Origin: Chloroflexota bacterium
GTDB taxonomy: Bacteria; Chloroflexota; UBA11872
NCBI GenBank assembly: GCA_022824495.1
Contig: JAJDZU010000020.1
Coordinates: 62,001 to 126,000, forward strand
Length of the DNA stretch: 64,000 bases
Direction of reading: 5' to 3'
Made by a program: the position numbers and the translations under genes. The notes beneath the pieces were generated by a model, which saw nothing but the letters and a program-made list of their open reading frames with translations, did not search any database and was not told where the DNA came from. Below, in pieces: positions 32,827-41,972 of the stretch. The number at the start of each line of letters is the position of its first letter. Position 1 is the stretch's first letter.

Positions 32827-33590
32827 CGTCTCGCGAAAAAGTCGCGGCCACCGTCGATGGCGATGGTCGTGCCGCTCACGAATTCGGCCGCCGGCGAGGC
32901 CAGGTAGACGACGGTTGCGGCAATTTCCGCCGGGTCGGCAACCCGCCGCTGTGCCGTGTGATGCAGCATGTTGCTGAGTTCGGGAGGATTCGCCCGCACG
33001 CGGGCGGTCATGTCTGTGTTGACCTGTCCGGGCGCCAGGGCCACGACGCGGATGCCGTCGTTGGCGTACTCGCGGCTGAAGCCGCGGGTTAGCGCGTGCA
33101 CCCCTTGCTTGCTTGCCCCGTAGAGGCCGGCGCCCTTGGTTCCGGCGATGGACCCGATGTTGACGATCACGCCTCCACCGGCGGCCGCCAGGTGCGGACG
33201 CGCCGCCTGGCAGCCGAAGAGCACGGCGCCGAAATTGACATCGAACATGCGGTCGAACTCGGCCGGGTCTTCGATTCCGAATCCGCCGCCATAGGTGACG
33301 CCGGCGTTGTTGACCAGGATGTCCAGCCCGCCCAGGGCATCGGCGGCGGCGGAGATGGCCGGTCCAATGGCTTCGAGGTTGCCCAGGTCCAGCGGAACGG
33401 GAATCGCCCGGCGGCCGAGGGCCTCGATCTCGGCGGCGAGTTCGGTCAGCCGCGCCTCGTCCCGGGCGGCCAGCGCCACGTCGGCTCCAGCCTCTGCCAG
33501 GGCCAGACCGATGGCCCGCCCGATGCCGCGGCTGGCGCCGGTGACGAAGGCGCGACGGCCGTTGAGGCGGAATCGTTCGAGGACGGGCAT
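32823..33590 (-). CDS. Short-chain dehydrogenase/reductase (SDR), upstream paralogue
   Basis: The 255-residue classical SDR has TGASRGIGRAIG near the N-terminus, NNAGVTYGGG, the catalytic Ser in VNIGSIAG, YGASK with Tyr and Lys, and a C-terminal SGTTIAIDGG typical of the family. The ATG at 33590 has AGAAG upstream; the frame is open to 33638, but that extension is not family-like. It is co-transcribed with the SDR downstream. The substrate is unknown. Confidence 0.9.
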   Translation of the reverse strand: MPVLERFRLNGRRAFVTGASRGIGRAIGLALAEAGADVALAARDEARLTELAAEIEALGRRAIPVPLDLGNLEAIGPAISAAADALGGLDILVNNAGVTYGGGFGIEDPAEFDRMFDVNFGAVLFGCQAARPHLAAAGGGVIVNIGSIAGTKGAGLYGASKQGVHALTRGFSREYANDGIRVVALAPGQVNTDMTARVRANPPELSNMLHHTAQRRVADPAEIAATVVYLASPAAEFVSGTTIAIDGGRDFFARR

Positions 33591-33648
33591 TGGTTCTTCT
33601 GGCGAAATCGACAGGCTCAGCGTAGCCGCGATTGCCATGCTGGGTGCA

Positions 33649-34551
33649 TTACGCCAACTCTGTTTCCGCTAGTCGGCGGATGTCGTCGGCCATTGGCATC
33701 GAAGGTTGCGCGCCCGGTTTGGCTGCAGCCAGGGCACCGGCGGCCTGGCCCCAGCGCAGCGCCGTCTCGACGGGGCGGCCGAATGCCAGCGCCGCGGTGA
33801 ATACGCCGCAGAAGGCGTCGCCGGCGCCGGTGGTATCCACGACGGTTGTGGGAAACGCGGGTTGGACGTGGGCTTGGCCATCGACATGGGCGACGAGTCC
33901 CTGCCCGCCAAGTGTGACCACGCAGCCGCGGTGCGTGCTTTTGGCGACGGCCCGGGCTAGCGCTGGCGGTTCGTCGTTGCCTTCTGCTAGCTGTGCGGCT
34001 TCGATTTCGTTGACGACGGCGATGTCAACCGGGCTGAGATCGATGGATTCGCCGTCATCCACCGGCGAGACGTTGAGCACGCGCAGGCCGGGTGGCGCGG
34101 CCCGGAAGGCGGCCAGCGTTGCCTGGTCCGGGACTTCGCGTTGTCCGATCACGGCGACCGGTTGAATGGCGGCGACGGCGCTTGCCACAGCTCCGGGATC
34201 GATTTCGAAGTTGGCGCCTTCGGCCACGGCTATCGAGTTGGTTCCAGCGGCGTCCACCGCGATCAGGGCCGTGCCGGTGGCGGCCGAGTCGACCCTGGCA
34301 ACGTGCGTGGTGTCCACGCCGTCGACGGCCATGCCCTGAAGCAGATCTTCGCCGGCGGCATCGGCACCCACGGCGCCGAGCATGCTGACGGTCGCGCCCG
34401 CGCGGGCGGCGGCCACGGCCTGGTTGGCGCCCTTGCCGCCGGCATAGCGGCCCAAGCGGCCGTGATGGACCGTTTCACCGGGTTGGGGGATGCGCGGGAG
34501 GTGGATGACGATGTCCTGGTTGATGCCGCCGACCACAGCGATGCGGGTCAT
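33649..34551 (-). CDS. rbsK: Ribokinase-like sugar kinase (PfkB family)
   Basis: The 300-residue kinase starts MTRIAVVGGINQDIVI and has GRYAGGKGANQAVAAARAGA (PfkB motif 1) and VVDTTGAGDAFCGVFTAAL (motif 2, with the catalytic Asp and the anion hole). This matches ribokinase well, so phosphorylation of ribose or a related sugar at O5 is the best guess. No ribose transporter is next to it. Its ATG overlaps the stop of the WecG-like gene by four bases. Confidence 0.87.
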   Translation of the reverse strand: MTRIAVVGGINQDIVIHLPRIPQPGETVHHGRLGRYAGGKGANQAVAAARAGATVSMLGAVGADAAGEDLLQGMAVDGVDTTHVARVDSAATGTALIAVDAAGTNSIAVAEGANFEIDPGAVASAVAAIQPVAVIGQREVPDQATLAAFRAAPPGLRVLNVSPVDDGESIDLSPVDIAVVNEIEAAQLAEGNDEPPALARAVAKSTHRGCVVTLGGQGLVAHVDGQAHVQPAFPTTVVDTTGAGDAFCGVFTAALAFGRPVETALRWGQAAGALAAAKPGAQPSMPMADDIRRLAETELA

Positions 34552-35333
34552 TGGTTTGGTCTCTCGATGCCCAGCGCCTCGAGGATGGCGAGCCGAGCGA
34601 ATTCCGGCAACGCGCGCATGCGCCGCCAGCGCCAGGGTTCCCGGGCGAGGCGGTAGGTCCACTCCAGGCCAAGGCGGCGCATGGGCTCGGGGGCACGTGG
34701 AATGCGGCCCGCCAGATAGTCCAGGGTGCCCCCGACACCGATTCCGACAACCGGAGTCAAGTCGCGCAAATTGCGGTCAATCCAGAATTCCTGGGCCGGC
34801 GCGCCGTAGGCAGCCAGCACGATGTGCGGGCGAAACTCGTCGATCAGGGCCCGGGCCTCGGGGTCGCCGTCCGGGCCGGATTCGCCAACCATGGTCGCGG
34901 GTGGAATGAGCGCCGGATAGCGTCGTTGGAGTTCAGCGGCGGCCTGGTCCGCCACACCGGGGGCCGCGCCCGCCAGCAGCAGGCGGTAGCCATGGACGGC
35001 GGCCAGACCGGCCAGGTCGTCCGCCAGGTCGACCCCGATGACGCGTTCCGGGATGGACAGGCGTCGCAGGCGGGCCGCGGCGACGATGCCCGCGCCGTCG
35101 GGGACGTTCAATCGCGTCCGCTCCAGCAGTTCGCCGTATGCCGGGTCGCGGCGTGCGCGCATCACGATCTCCGGGTTAACGGTCACGACCTGAGCGCTTT
35201 GTCCCGACGCGAGCCAGGCGTCGATCCAGGCCACGGCCAGCGCCCGGCTGATGGCATGGACGCGCACGCCGAGGATGCGCGTTTCAAGCTCGTCGATGTA
35301 GGTGCCGGTGGCGTTGATCGTCGCAGTCCTCAT
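34548..35333 (-). CDS. WecG/TagA/CpsF family glycosyltransferase (GT26)
   Basis: The product is about 261 residues. GVRVHAISRALAVAWIDAWL, VVTVNPEIVMRARRDPAYGELL, NVPDGAGIV, and GAPAQEFWI followed by VGIGVGGTLDYLAGRIPRAP match the TagA/WecG fold. These enzymes add the second sugar to undecaprenyl-linked GlcNAc in teichoic acid or enterobacterial antigen synthesis. The basic C-terminus WRWRRM is a likely membrane-contact site. The ATG at 35333 is chosen over a TTG at 35369. It lies among genes for folate and a heptosyltransferase-like enzyme. Confidence 0.88.
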   Translation of the reverse strand: MRTATINATGTYIDELETRILGVRVHAISRALAVAWIDAWLASGQSAQVVTVNPEIVMRARRDPAYGELLERTRLNVPDGAGIVAAARLRRLSIPERVIGVDLADDLAGLAAVHGYRLLLAGAAPGVADQAAAELQRRYPALIPPATMVGESGPDGDPEARALIDEFRPHIVLAAYGAPAQEFWIDRNLRDLTPVVGIGVGGTLDYLAGRIPRAPEPMRRLGLEWTYRLAREPWRWRRMRALPEFARLAILEALGIERPNQ

Positions 35334-35384
35334 ACGGCCGGTATCCGGGCGCCCATGTTGACATAACAATTCACTGGGACGCTG

Positions 35385-36497
35385 TCAGCGAAGCAACTCA
35401 AGAACTGCGTCGCGCACGCGTTCCGGCGAGAGCCAGCGCATGCACAGCACGTCGCCGAAGCGGCACTCGGCCGGTCGGTCGAAGTTGTAGCAGGGGCCGC
35501 AGGGCAGGTCGACACGCAGGGCGCGGGATGCAGGGTCGCCGGGACCGTGAATGGCGATGTCGGTGGGTCCGTGGAGCATGACGACGCGCCGTCCCAACGC
35601 CCGCGCCAGATGTCCCGGTCCGCTGTCGGTTGACACCACGACATCGGCACGGGCGAGTACACCAATGAGTTCGTCGAGCGAAGTGCGACCGGTCAGGTCG
35701 TGGATGGCCGCGGAGTATGCCAGGAGGTCGGCCGTCGGGCGGGCGTCGGCGAGGCCGATGACGGCCAGTGCGCCCACTTTGGGTTCCAGATCGGAGGCCA
35801 GGGTTGCCCAATGTTCGTCCGGCCAGCGCTTGGCTTCACCGTGTGTCGCGCCGGGGTGCAGAACGACCAGCGGGCGCGGCAGGCGCGCCACCAGCTCCGA
35901 CTCGGTCTCCGCTTCGACGGTTTGCCAGGCCGGGTCCGAATGCCGGATGACCCGGGTTGCCAGTTCGGCCTCGTGCGGGCCGCCGTTGCGACGATGTCCG
36001 GGCAACGCCTGGTCAAAGCTCCAGGCTGGCGCTTCGGCGCGGTAGCCGACGCGCCAGCGCGCACCGCTGAGCGCAACCACGGCGCCCGCGAGGGGCCCGT
36101 AGATGCTCACGGCCACGTCGAATCCGCGCGCCCGGATGGCCCGCACGGTACCGACGGCCTTGGCCCAGGCTCGTGGGTTCAGCACGGCCGGCCAGTGCGT
36201 GACGGCGCCGCCGTCGAACGGGATCACTTCGTCGACGGCCGGGCAGCGCCGCACGATGGGCTGCCAGGCCGGAGGTCCCATGAACGCGAGGTGGGCCCGC
36301 GGCCAGCGGGCGCGCGCCGCCGTAGCCGCGGAGAGGGCGTTGACCACGTCGCCCATCAGGTCGAACCGCACGATCAGCACGGATTGGGGATCCGTGGGCA
36401 AGCGTCGCCGACCGCCAATCAGCCGTCGCAGCCCGAAGCCGAGGCTCAGCAACGCCCAAAGCCCGTGTCCGAGCCAGGTTCGGGCTCGCCGCTTCAT
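35385..36497 (-). CDS. Heptosyltransferase-like glycosyltransferase (GT9)
   Basis: The 370-residue protein has a GT-B fold of the ADP-heptose:LPS heptosyltransferase family: SVLIVRFDLMGDVVNALSA at the N-terminus, VVLHPGATHGEAKRWP for the nucleotide-sugar domain, and VSTDSGPGHLARALGRRVVMLHGPTD. A C-terminal cysteine group (PCGPC ... CRFGDVLC) is common in the family. Chloroflexota are not thought to make classical LPS, so the sugar and acceptor are likely different. Its ATG overlaps the DUF1992 stop by one base. Confidence 0.88.
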   Translation of the reverse strand: MKRRARTWLGHGLWALLSLGFGLRRLIGGRRRLPTDPQSVLIVRFDLMGDVVNALSAATAARARWPRAHLAFMGPPAWQPIVRRCPAVDEVIPFDGGAVTHWPAVLNPRAWAKAVGTVRAIRARGFDVAVSIYGPLAGAVVALSGARWRVGYRAEAPAWSFDQALPGHRRNGGPHEAELATRVIRHSDPAWQTVEAETESELVARLPRPLVVLHPGATHGEAKRWPDEHWATLASDLEPKVGALAVIGLADARPTADLLAYSAAIHDLTGRTSLDELIGVLARADVVVSTDSGPGHLARALGRRVVMLHGPTDIAIHGPGDPASRALRVDLPCGPCYNFDRPAECRFGDVLCMRWLSPERVRDAVLELLR

Positions 36498-37009
36498 CAG
36501 GCGCTTTCGTCCTCGGTGCGCTCGGGCCAGGGCCAGGCGGCGTCGAAGCGTTCGAGAAAGGTCGACGCCCGAAACATCACGCGCTGCGCCCCGTCCGGCG
36601 CCGAGGCCGCCAGCTTGTCGACCTTTTGTCGAGTTTCGTCAAGCAGTTGTTGGAATTCGCGTCGCTGCCGAAGGTGCATCGTCCTGGCGCCCATGAAGGC
36701 GTCCTTGAAGTCCGCCGCTCTTCCGGACACCAGGGTCTGCCGGAGTTCGCGCATGCGGCGCTCGTGCCGCGCGAGCTGGCGGCGCACGTCATCCAGCGCC
36801 TGCTCCACCTCGCCGGCAAGAGCGATCCAGGGCGGCGACAGGTTGGCGTCGCGCATGACGCGGAAGGCCAGACGCAGGTCGGCGGGCACATTGGGATCGT
36901 CCGGCGCCAGCCTGAGCGGCTTGCCGCGCCCGGCGGTGCGCTCGAACAGTCCGGCGGCGGCGGCTTCGTCGAGCTTGCGGCGGGCTCTTCGGTCCGGGGG
37001 CGTGTCCAT
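36497..37009 (-). CDS. DUF1992 (DnaJ-related) domain protein
   Basis: The 170-residue soluble, highly charged protein starts MDTPPDRRARRKLDEAAAAGLFERTAGRGKPL, the DUF1992 opening (family pattern: short helix, then G-x-G-K-P-L), followed by a long helical part rich in Arg and Glu. The family is linked to DnaJ-homologue subfamily C proteins; its function is unclear. The frame is open to 37135, but the ATG three bases after the folC stop suits the operon. Confidence 0.7.
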   Translation of the reverse strand: MDTPPDRRARRKLDEAAAAGLFERTAGRGKPLRLAPDDPNVPADLRLAFRVMRDANLSPPWIALAGEVEQALDDVRRQLARHERRMRELRQTLVSGRAADFKDAFMGARTMHLRQRREFQQLLDETRQKVDKLAASAPDGAQRVMFRASTFLERFDAAWPWPERTEDESA

Positions 37010-37011
37010 GG

Positions 37012-38367
37012 TTACCTGGCAACCGGCACAGGCGGGTCGCTTTCGACCGGCACTCCCGCGGCCGCTCGAACGTCGGCGGCGACCGCCAGGCTCCCGATGG
37101 CGAGCACGGCGTGTCCGGGACGGGTGGCGTCGCACGCCAATGCCAGCGCCTGTGCCGCGTTCGGGGCCGCGGTCGCGTTGTGCAAGCCGTCAAGCTGGGT
37201 CAGCACGTCGCCCGAGGGCATTCCGCGAGGGTGTTCCGGTTCGATAACGACGAGGTGTGTTGCGAAGGGGCGGAGCGCCTCGGCCATGTGGCGGACCGAC
37301 TTGTCGCGCAGGGCGCCGAAGATGACCGGGCCGCGTTGCAGGCTGAGTTGCCGGCGCAGCGTATCCACGACGACGGCAACGGCCTCAACCGTGTGCGCTC
37401 CGTCGACGACAACCGGTGGATCGCTGGCGACCAGTTCCAAGCGGGCGGGCCAGTGCGCGGCGCCGAAGCCTGCGCGCATGGCATCGCGGGGAATGGCAAC
37501 GCCACGGTCGCCGAGCGCACGACAGATGGCATAGGCCACGCCAGCGTTTCTCGCCTGATGAGGCCCGGCAAGGCCCAGCGGTAAGGCATCGCCCGAGACC
37601 GGATCGCGGGCCACCGTCACGGCGCGACCGTTGCGCCAGCCGGCCGATCCGTCGGTTGCCAAGGCCGGAACAACCTGGACGGCAGCCCCGGCCGCCTTCG
37701 CCACGGCTCGAATGGCCTCCACGATCTCGGGCGACTGGTCGCTGACCAGCATTGGTATCCCCGGCTTGGCGATGGCGGCTTTTTCCCTGGCGATTTCGGG
37801 CAGCGTGTCACCGAGCAGGCGGGTGTGCTCGCGCACGATGGAGGTGACGGCCGTGACGTCGGGTGTGACGACGTTGGTGGCGTCGAGCCGTCCGCCGAGC
37901 CCGACTTCCAGGATTGCCAGGTCCACCTCCTCCATTCGAAACCAGGCCAGGGCCATTGCCGTGCTTATCTCAAACGTGGTCGGCAGGCCCAGCGTTTCGT
38001 CGCGGGTCCGCTTCACAGCCACTCGCATGCGATCCACGAGGCGCGCAAACGACGGCGGGTCGATGGGTTGTGCGTCGATCTGAAAGCGCTCGCGAAAACT
38101 GTGGAGGTGCGGTTGGGTGTACAGGCCGGTGCGCAGACCGGCGGCCTCCGCGGCCGAGGCGACGAGCGCGCACACGCTGCCCTTGCCCTTACTGCCGGCC
38201 ACGTGAACGATTCGCAGGCCGTGGTGCGGGTTGCCGAGGTCGGCGAGCAGCCGCGATGTGCGTTCCAGTCCGTGCCCGAATGGCGGTCCGCCACCAAGTC
38301 CGGATCCGCGCTCGAAATCGGCGTACCGGTAGAGCCAGGCCAGCGCGTCGGCGTACGTGTCGGACAT
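37012..38367 (-). CDS. folC: Folylpolyglutamate/dihydrofolate synthase (Mur ligase family)
   Basis: The 451-residue protein has the FolC ATP-binding loop GSKGKGSVCALV (about 59-70) followed by YTQPHLHSFRERFQID, ILEVGLGGRLDATNVV and DGAHTVEAVAVVV. It adds glutamate to dihydropteroate or folates. Whether it has one or both activities cannot be read. It lies seven bases after folK, giving a small folate pair; no folP, folE or folB is in the window. Confidence 0.92.
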   Translation of the reverse strand: MSDTYADALAWLYRYADFERGSGLGGGPPFGHGLERTSRLLADLGNPHHGLRIVHVAGSKGKGSVCALVASAAEAAGLRTGLYTQPHLHSFRERFQIDAQPIDPPSFARLVDRMRVAVKRTRDETLGLPTTFEISTAMALAWFRMEEVDLAILEVGLGGRLDATNVVTPDVTAVTSIVREHTRLLGDTLPEIAREKAAIAKPGIPMLVSDQSPEIVEAIRAVAKAAGAAVQVVPALATDGSAGWRNGRAVTVARDPVSGDALPLGLAGPHQARNAGVAYAICRALGDRGVAIPRDAMRAGFGAAHWPARLELVASDPPVVVDGAHTVEAVAVVVDTLRRQLSLQRGPVIFGALRDKSVRHMAEALRPFATHLVVIEPEHPRGMPSGDVLTQLDGLHNATAAPNAAQALALACDATRPGHAVLAIGSLAVAADVRAAAGVPVESDPPVPVAR

Positions 38368-38374
38368 CGACCGA

Positions 38375-38890
38375 CTATCGCCAGGCCAACAGCGAGTCTG
38401 ATGGATTCACTCGCTCTACCCCGGCTTGTCCAACCCGTGCAGCCAGCACTCGGACCGGGGCCGAGGCGCCAGGCAGGGACAGGTCGGGCGCCAGGTCGGC
38501 CAGGGGCGCAAGCACGAATCCTCGCTCGGCATAGGCGACGTGCGGAATGCGCAGGCGCGGCGTCGCAACCTCGAGGTCTCCGAAGGCGATGATATCCAGG
38601 TCCAACTGCCTCGGTCCCAGCCGGGGGCCGGGCCGGCGGCCAGCGCCAGACTCAAGCGACTTCGCCCAGAAAAACAGCCGTTGGGGACCGACGCTGGTTA
38701 CCCCGCGGACCGCCGCGTTCAGGAAGGGCGGCTGGTCAGTCACCCCTACCGGCGTTGTCTCGTACACGTGTGAGACCTTTACCATTCGCAGCACCGTCCG
38801 AAGGCCTTCCACGGCCGTGCGCAGATTCAACAGTCGATCGCCTACGTTCGAGCCGAGCCCGATCATCACGTCCGTCACCCGGTCAGCCAC
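38375..38890 (-). CDS. folK: 2-amino-4-hydroxy-6-hydroxymethyldihydropteridine pyrophosphokinase
   Basis: The 171-residue HPPK has GLGSNVGDRLLNL, YETTPVG, QPPFLNAAV, GPRQLDLDIIAFGD (the metal-binding Asp pair) and LRIPHVAYAERGFVLAPLADLAP, all intact. It moves pyrophosphate from ATP to the pterin in folate synthesis. The GTG start is the first in frame. It is the first gene of a six-gene reverse-strand run to the ribokinase. Confidence 0.93.
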   Translation of the reverse strand: MADRVTDVMIGLGSNVGDRLLNLRTAVEGLRTVLRMVKVSHVYETTPVGVTDQPPFLNAAVRGVTSVGPQRLFFWAKSLESGAGRRPGPRLGPRQLDLDIIAFGDLEVATPRLRIPHVAYAERGFVLAPLADLAPDLSLPGASAPVRVLAARVGQAGVERVNPSDSLLAWR

Positions 38891-39025
38891 TCAATCGCCG
38901 GTTCGACGCGCGCCGATTGTCCCGCGCCGGCGAGTGCCAATCGACCCATGACTGGTTAGGCTCACCAGTTTGCGGAACAACGTACGCTTTGGGCCGTTTA
39001 CCGGACATAGCCACCTCAGGTTGAT

Positions 39026-40948
39026 TTGTCACACATCCAACCCGCGAACGCGCGCCGCGCGTCGACGATCCCGGCGACAACTGACGTGACCGCATTGAAC
39101 CGGACGGGTTCGAGCACCGGCATGCGGTCCGCGCTGTTCGGCGGCGCCCTGGTGCTGGTCGCGCTCCCGGTGATTGTGCCGGCGGCACTGCCCGCGCATG
39201 ACGTGCTGTGGGTTCGCTTGGTCCCGCTGGCCGCCGCGGCTCTGCTGGCGGCCGCCGCCCTGCTGGGGCTTCGATTCCGGCATCCCGGTCGGCGCCGCCT
39301 GGAAATCGCCCTGGCGGTCGCTGCGCTGACGCTGGGCATCAGCGGCGTTCTGGTGCAGGTTGGGCTTCTCGGCGCGGCCGCGTCCCTCGTGCTGGTCGGT
39401 CCCGTGGCAGTGGCGGCCGTGCTTTGGCGTGCTCGACGTGCGCCGGCGGGCGCCAGCCGCGTGGTCAGCTTCCCGCGTTTCGCGCCCGGTCGGGTGATCT
39501 GGTCCGCAGGGCCTGGAGCGGCGGCAATCTGCCTGGTAGTCGTGGGATTTGCCGTGGCCGCCGTGACGTCGGGTCCGCTGCCGGCGCTCGCGCTCGCGTT
39601 GCTCCTGCTCGTGGCGGTCGCGGCGGCAATCATTCGCCTAGTCGTGCCCGTGTTCGACGCGCGAGTGGTCGCGGCTGTGCTGACCTCGCTGGCCCTGGCC
39701 GCCGTCCCGTTTCGGGGACTGGCCGAAGTGCAGATCAGCGGCGTCGCACTCGGGGCGACCGATGTCCTGCTGCTCGGCGCGTTGCCGGTCTGGATCTTTG
39801 GACGTGGCGCCCGAGCCCGCGCGATCCTCCCGACGTACTCGCTTGGCCTGCTGGTCTTTGCCGGCTGGCTGGTCGTGACGGCCGTGGCGGCCGTAAATCC
39901 GGCGCTGGTGCTCAAGGAAGTCCTGAAGTGGCTGCAAATCGCGGTGGCGCTGGTTGTCCTGAGCGACCTGATGCGCGAGCCGTCGAGCCGCCGTATCGTG
40001 GCCTGGGCCGTCGCCACGGCGGTGCTCCTACAGGCTGGTCTGGGACTGGTGCAGACAGCGGCGGCGTTGGGCCCGGCCGGACTCGTCGTCGGCGGTGTCC
40101 TGCGTGCGTTTGGGACCTTCGATCAGCCGAACCCATTCGGGGGCTATCTGGGAGTCCACGTACCGCTGATTCTGGCCGCCGCGATCTATGCGCGCGGTTC
40201 GCGGCGGCGTTGGCTGGTTCTCCTGGGAATCGTCATATTGATGGCCATCGTCGCCAGCCGATCACGAGGGGCCTGGCTAGGCATTGGCGCGAGTTCGCTG
40301 GTCGTGGCGCTGGCGGCCGGACGCCTTGAGACGCCGTGGCTACGCGGCGTTCTGGCCCTTGGCGCCGCCGCGGTGCTGGCCCTCGTGGTGGCGACGTTCG
40401 GGGGAGTGTTCGATCGCGCGCTGCCGCCCGACATTGAACGAACTCTGCAGGGCGAGCATCCGGTGGACGACGTCGTGCGTGACCGCGCCCATGACGATTT
40501 CGCCATCGCCCAGCGCACGGCACACTGGGCGGCCGGCTGGCGAATGTTCCAGGATCGGCCGCTGCTCGGCGTCGGATCCGGGAATTTTGACGATGCCTAT
40601 CGCGCCTACGCGTTACAGCCCTTCGACGAACCCCTTGGCCATGCGCACAATGTCCCGCTGAACTTCGGCGCCGAGGCCGGTTTGCCTGGCATGCTCATGT
40701 TCGCCGGCCTCAGCCTCTGGGCGTTTGGTATCGCCGTGGCCGCGGTTCGCCGAGCGCGCTGTACGACGTTCGAGTGGAGTGCCGTTGGCGCGCTGGGCGC
40801 CCTGGTCGGCTTCGCATTCCACAACCTGGTTGACAGTCTATTCGTGAGCGGGATGGGAATCGTGTTTGCTCTGTTACTCGCGCTGGCGCTGGTCGTTCCC
40901 GGACGGCCGCGCGACCCGGCTCCAGGTGTTGAGCGGGCCGTACCGTGA
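39026..40948 (+). CDS. O-antigen ligase/polymerase-like membrane protein
   Basis: The 640-residue protein has about fourteen hydrophobic segments. The Wzy_C-type region includes GTFDQPNPFGGYLGVHVPLILA, SRSRGAWLGIGAS, a large loop (about 455-520), RPLLGVGSGNFDDAY, and GHAHNVPLNFGAEAGLPGML, the His and Glu of which are the hallmark of O-antigen ligases. It would join or extend lipid-linked glycan outside the membrane. TTG 39026 is the first start; ATG at 39122 is an alternative. It opens the forward glycan cluster and overlaps the next gene by four bases. Confidence 0.85.
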   Translation: MSHIQPANARRASTIPATTDVTALNRTGSSTGMRSALFGGALVLVALPVIVPAALPAHDVLWVRLVPLAAAALLAAAALLGLRFRHPGRRRLEIALAVAALTLGISGVLVQVGLLGAAASLVLVGPVAVAAVLWRARRAPAGASRVVSFPRFAPGRVIWSAGPGAAAICLVVVGFAVAAVTSGPLPALALALLLLVAVAAAIIRLVVPVFDARVVAAVLTSLALAAVPFRGLAEVQISGVALGATDVLLLGALPVWIFGRGARARAILPTYSLGLLVFAGWLVVTAVAAVNPALVLKEVLKWLQIAVALVVLSDLMREPSSRRIVAWAVATAVLLQAGLGLVQTAAALGPAGLVVGGVLRAFGTFDQPNPFGGYLGVHVPLILAAAIYARGSRRRWLVLLGIVILMAIVASRSRGAWLGIGASSLVVALAAGRLETPWLRGVLALGAAAVLALVVATFGGVFDRALPPDIERTLQGEHPVDDVVRDRAHDDFAIAQRTAHWAAGWRMFQDRPLLGVGSGNFDDAYRAYALQPFDEPLGHAHNVPLNFGAEAGLPGMLMFAGLSLWAFGIAVAAVRRARCTTFEWSAVGALGALVGFAFHNLVDSLFVSGMGIVFALLLALALVVPGRPRDPAPGVERAVP

Positions 40949-41970
40949 CCGATAGCCGACCAGGAATTGCGGAGCCGGTCGTGGACCCCTCGCGGACTGA
41001 TCTGCGTCGGCGGTTTCTCAGCGGGCGAACGCTTGGCAGCTTCGTGGTGGCCGGCGCGCTGTTGGCTCTGACCTGGATTCTGGCGGACCTGCGGCTGGAC
41101 GACATCGTGTCGCGCATCCGGTCCGCCGATCCGTGGCTAATCGTCCTGGCTTACGTCGTATTCGCGCTGACTTTTCCGATTCGCACGCTCAGGTGGCGAA
41201 TCCTGCTGACCAACGCGGTGCACCGGGAAGACGTGACACCGGACTACCGAATGCGCGATCTGGCGCAGATTCTCTACATCTCGTGGTTCGTGAACGGCGT
41301 GGTGCCGGCCAAGCTGGGCGACATCTATCGGGCCTATATGGCGCGGGCGAACTACGGCACATCGCTCACCCGCACGCTGGGAACCATTTTCTCGGAGCGC
41401 GTGTTCGACGTTGGCGCGCTAATCGTCATGGTCATGGCGTCGGCGGCCTGGATTGCCAGGTCGCCCGAGACCAGCGAAGACGTGGGGCGCATCCTGGCCG
41501 TCGCGGCGCTGGCGCTGGCGGTGCTGGCGTTGGGCGTGCTGTTTCTGCTGGTGTTTGGCACGCCGATTTTCGCGCGGTTGCCGCAGTCGGCCGCCGCGAT
41601 CTACGAACGCTTTCACAGCGGCGTCTTCGATAGCTGGACCTGGCGCACGGGGCCATTTCTATGGCTGGCGAGCTTTGCCATCTGGTCGATTGAGATGCTG
41701 CGCCTGGCCATTGTCATGCGGGCGCTGGGACTGGAGCTAAATCCGGCCGAGATCGTGTTCGTTGGCACCGCGGCGTCGCTGCTCCTAGCGGTTCCGACGC
41801 CGGGCGGCCTTGGCGCGGTGGAAGGCGGGCTGCTGGGCCTCATGCGGCTGATCGGCGTTGGGGGCGGCGTGGCCGGAGCCATCGCGATTGTCGACCGGGT
41901 CATCACCTACTGGTCGGTCATCCTGACCGGCGGCCTGCTGTTCGTGTTCACCCGCCTCAAGCGCCGGTAG
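40945..41970 (+). CDS. LPG-synthetase-TM-type (UPF0104) flippase-like membrane protein
   Basis: The 341-residue protein has about eight membrane segments and the pattern RTLRWRILL ... SWFVNGVVPAKLGDIYRAYMAR ... SERVFDVGALIVMVM ... VPTPGGLGAVEGGLLG, characteristic of the lysylphosphatidylglycerol-synthetase membrane domain family. Stand-alone members are proposed to move lipids or lipid-linked sugars across the membrane. Its GTG overlaps the ligase stop (GTGA). Its position between a ligase and glycosyltransferases suits a lipid-linked glycan carrier. Confidence 0.83.
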   Translation: MTDSRPGIAEPVVDPSRTDLRRRFLSGRTLGSFVVAGALLALTWILADLRLDDIVSRIRSADPWLIVLAYVVFALTFPIRTLRWRILLTNAVHREDVTPDYRMRDLAQILYISWFVNGVVPAKLGDIYRAYMARANYGTSLTRTLGTIFSERVFDVGALIVMVMASAAWIARSPETSEDVGRILAVAALALAVLALGVLFLLVFGTPIFARLPQSAAAIYERFHSGVFDSWTWRTGPFLWLASFAIWSIEMLRLAIVMRALGLELNPAEIVFVGTAASLLLAVPTPGGLGAVEGGLLGLMRLIGVGGGVAGAIAIVDRVITYWSVILTGGLLFVFTRLKRR

Positions 41971-41972
41971 GC

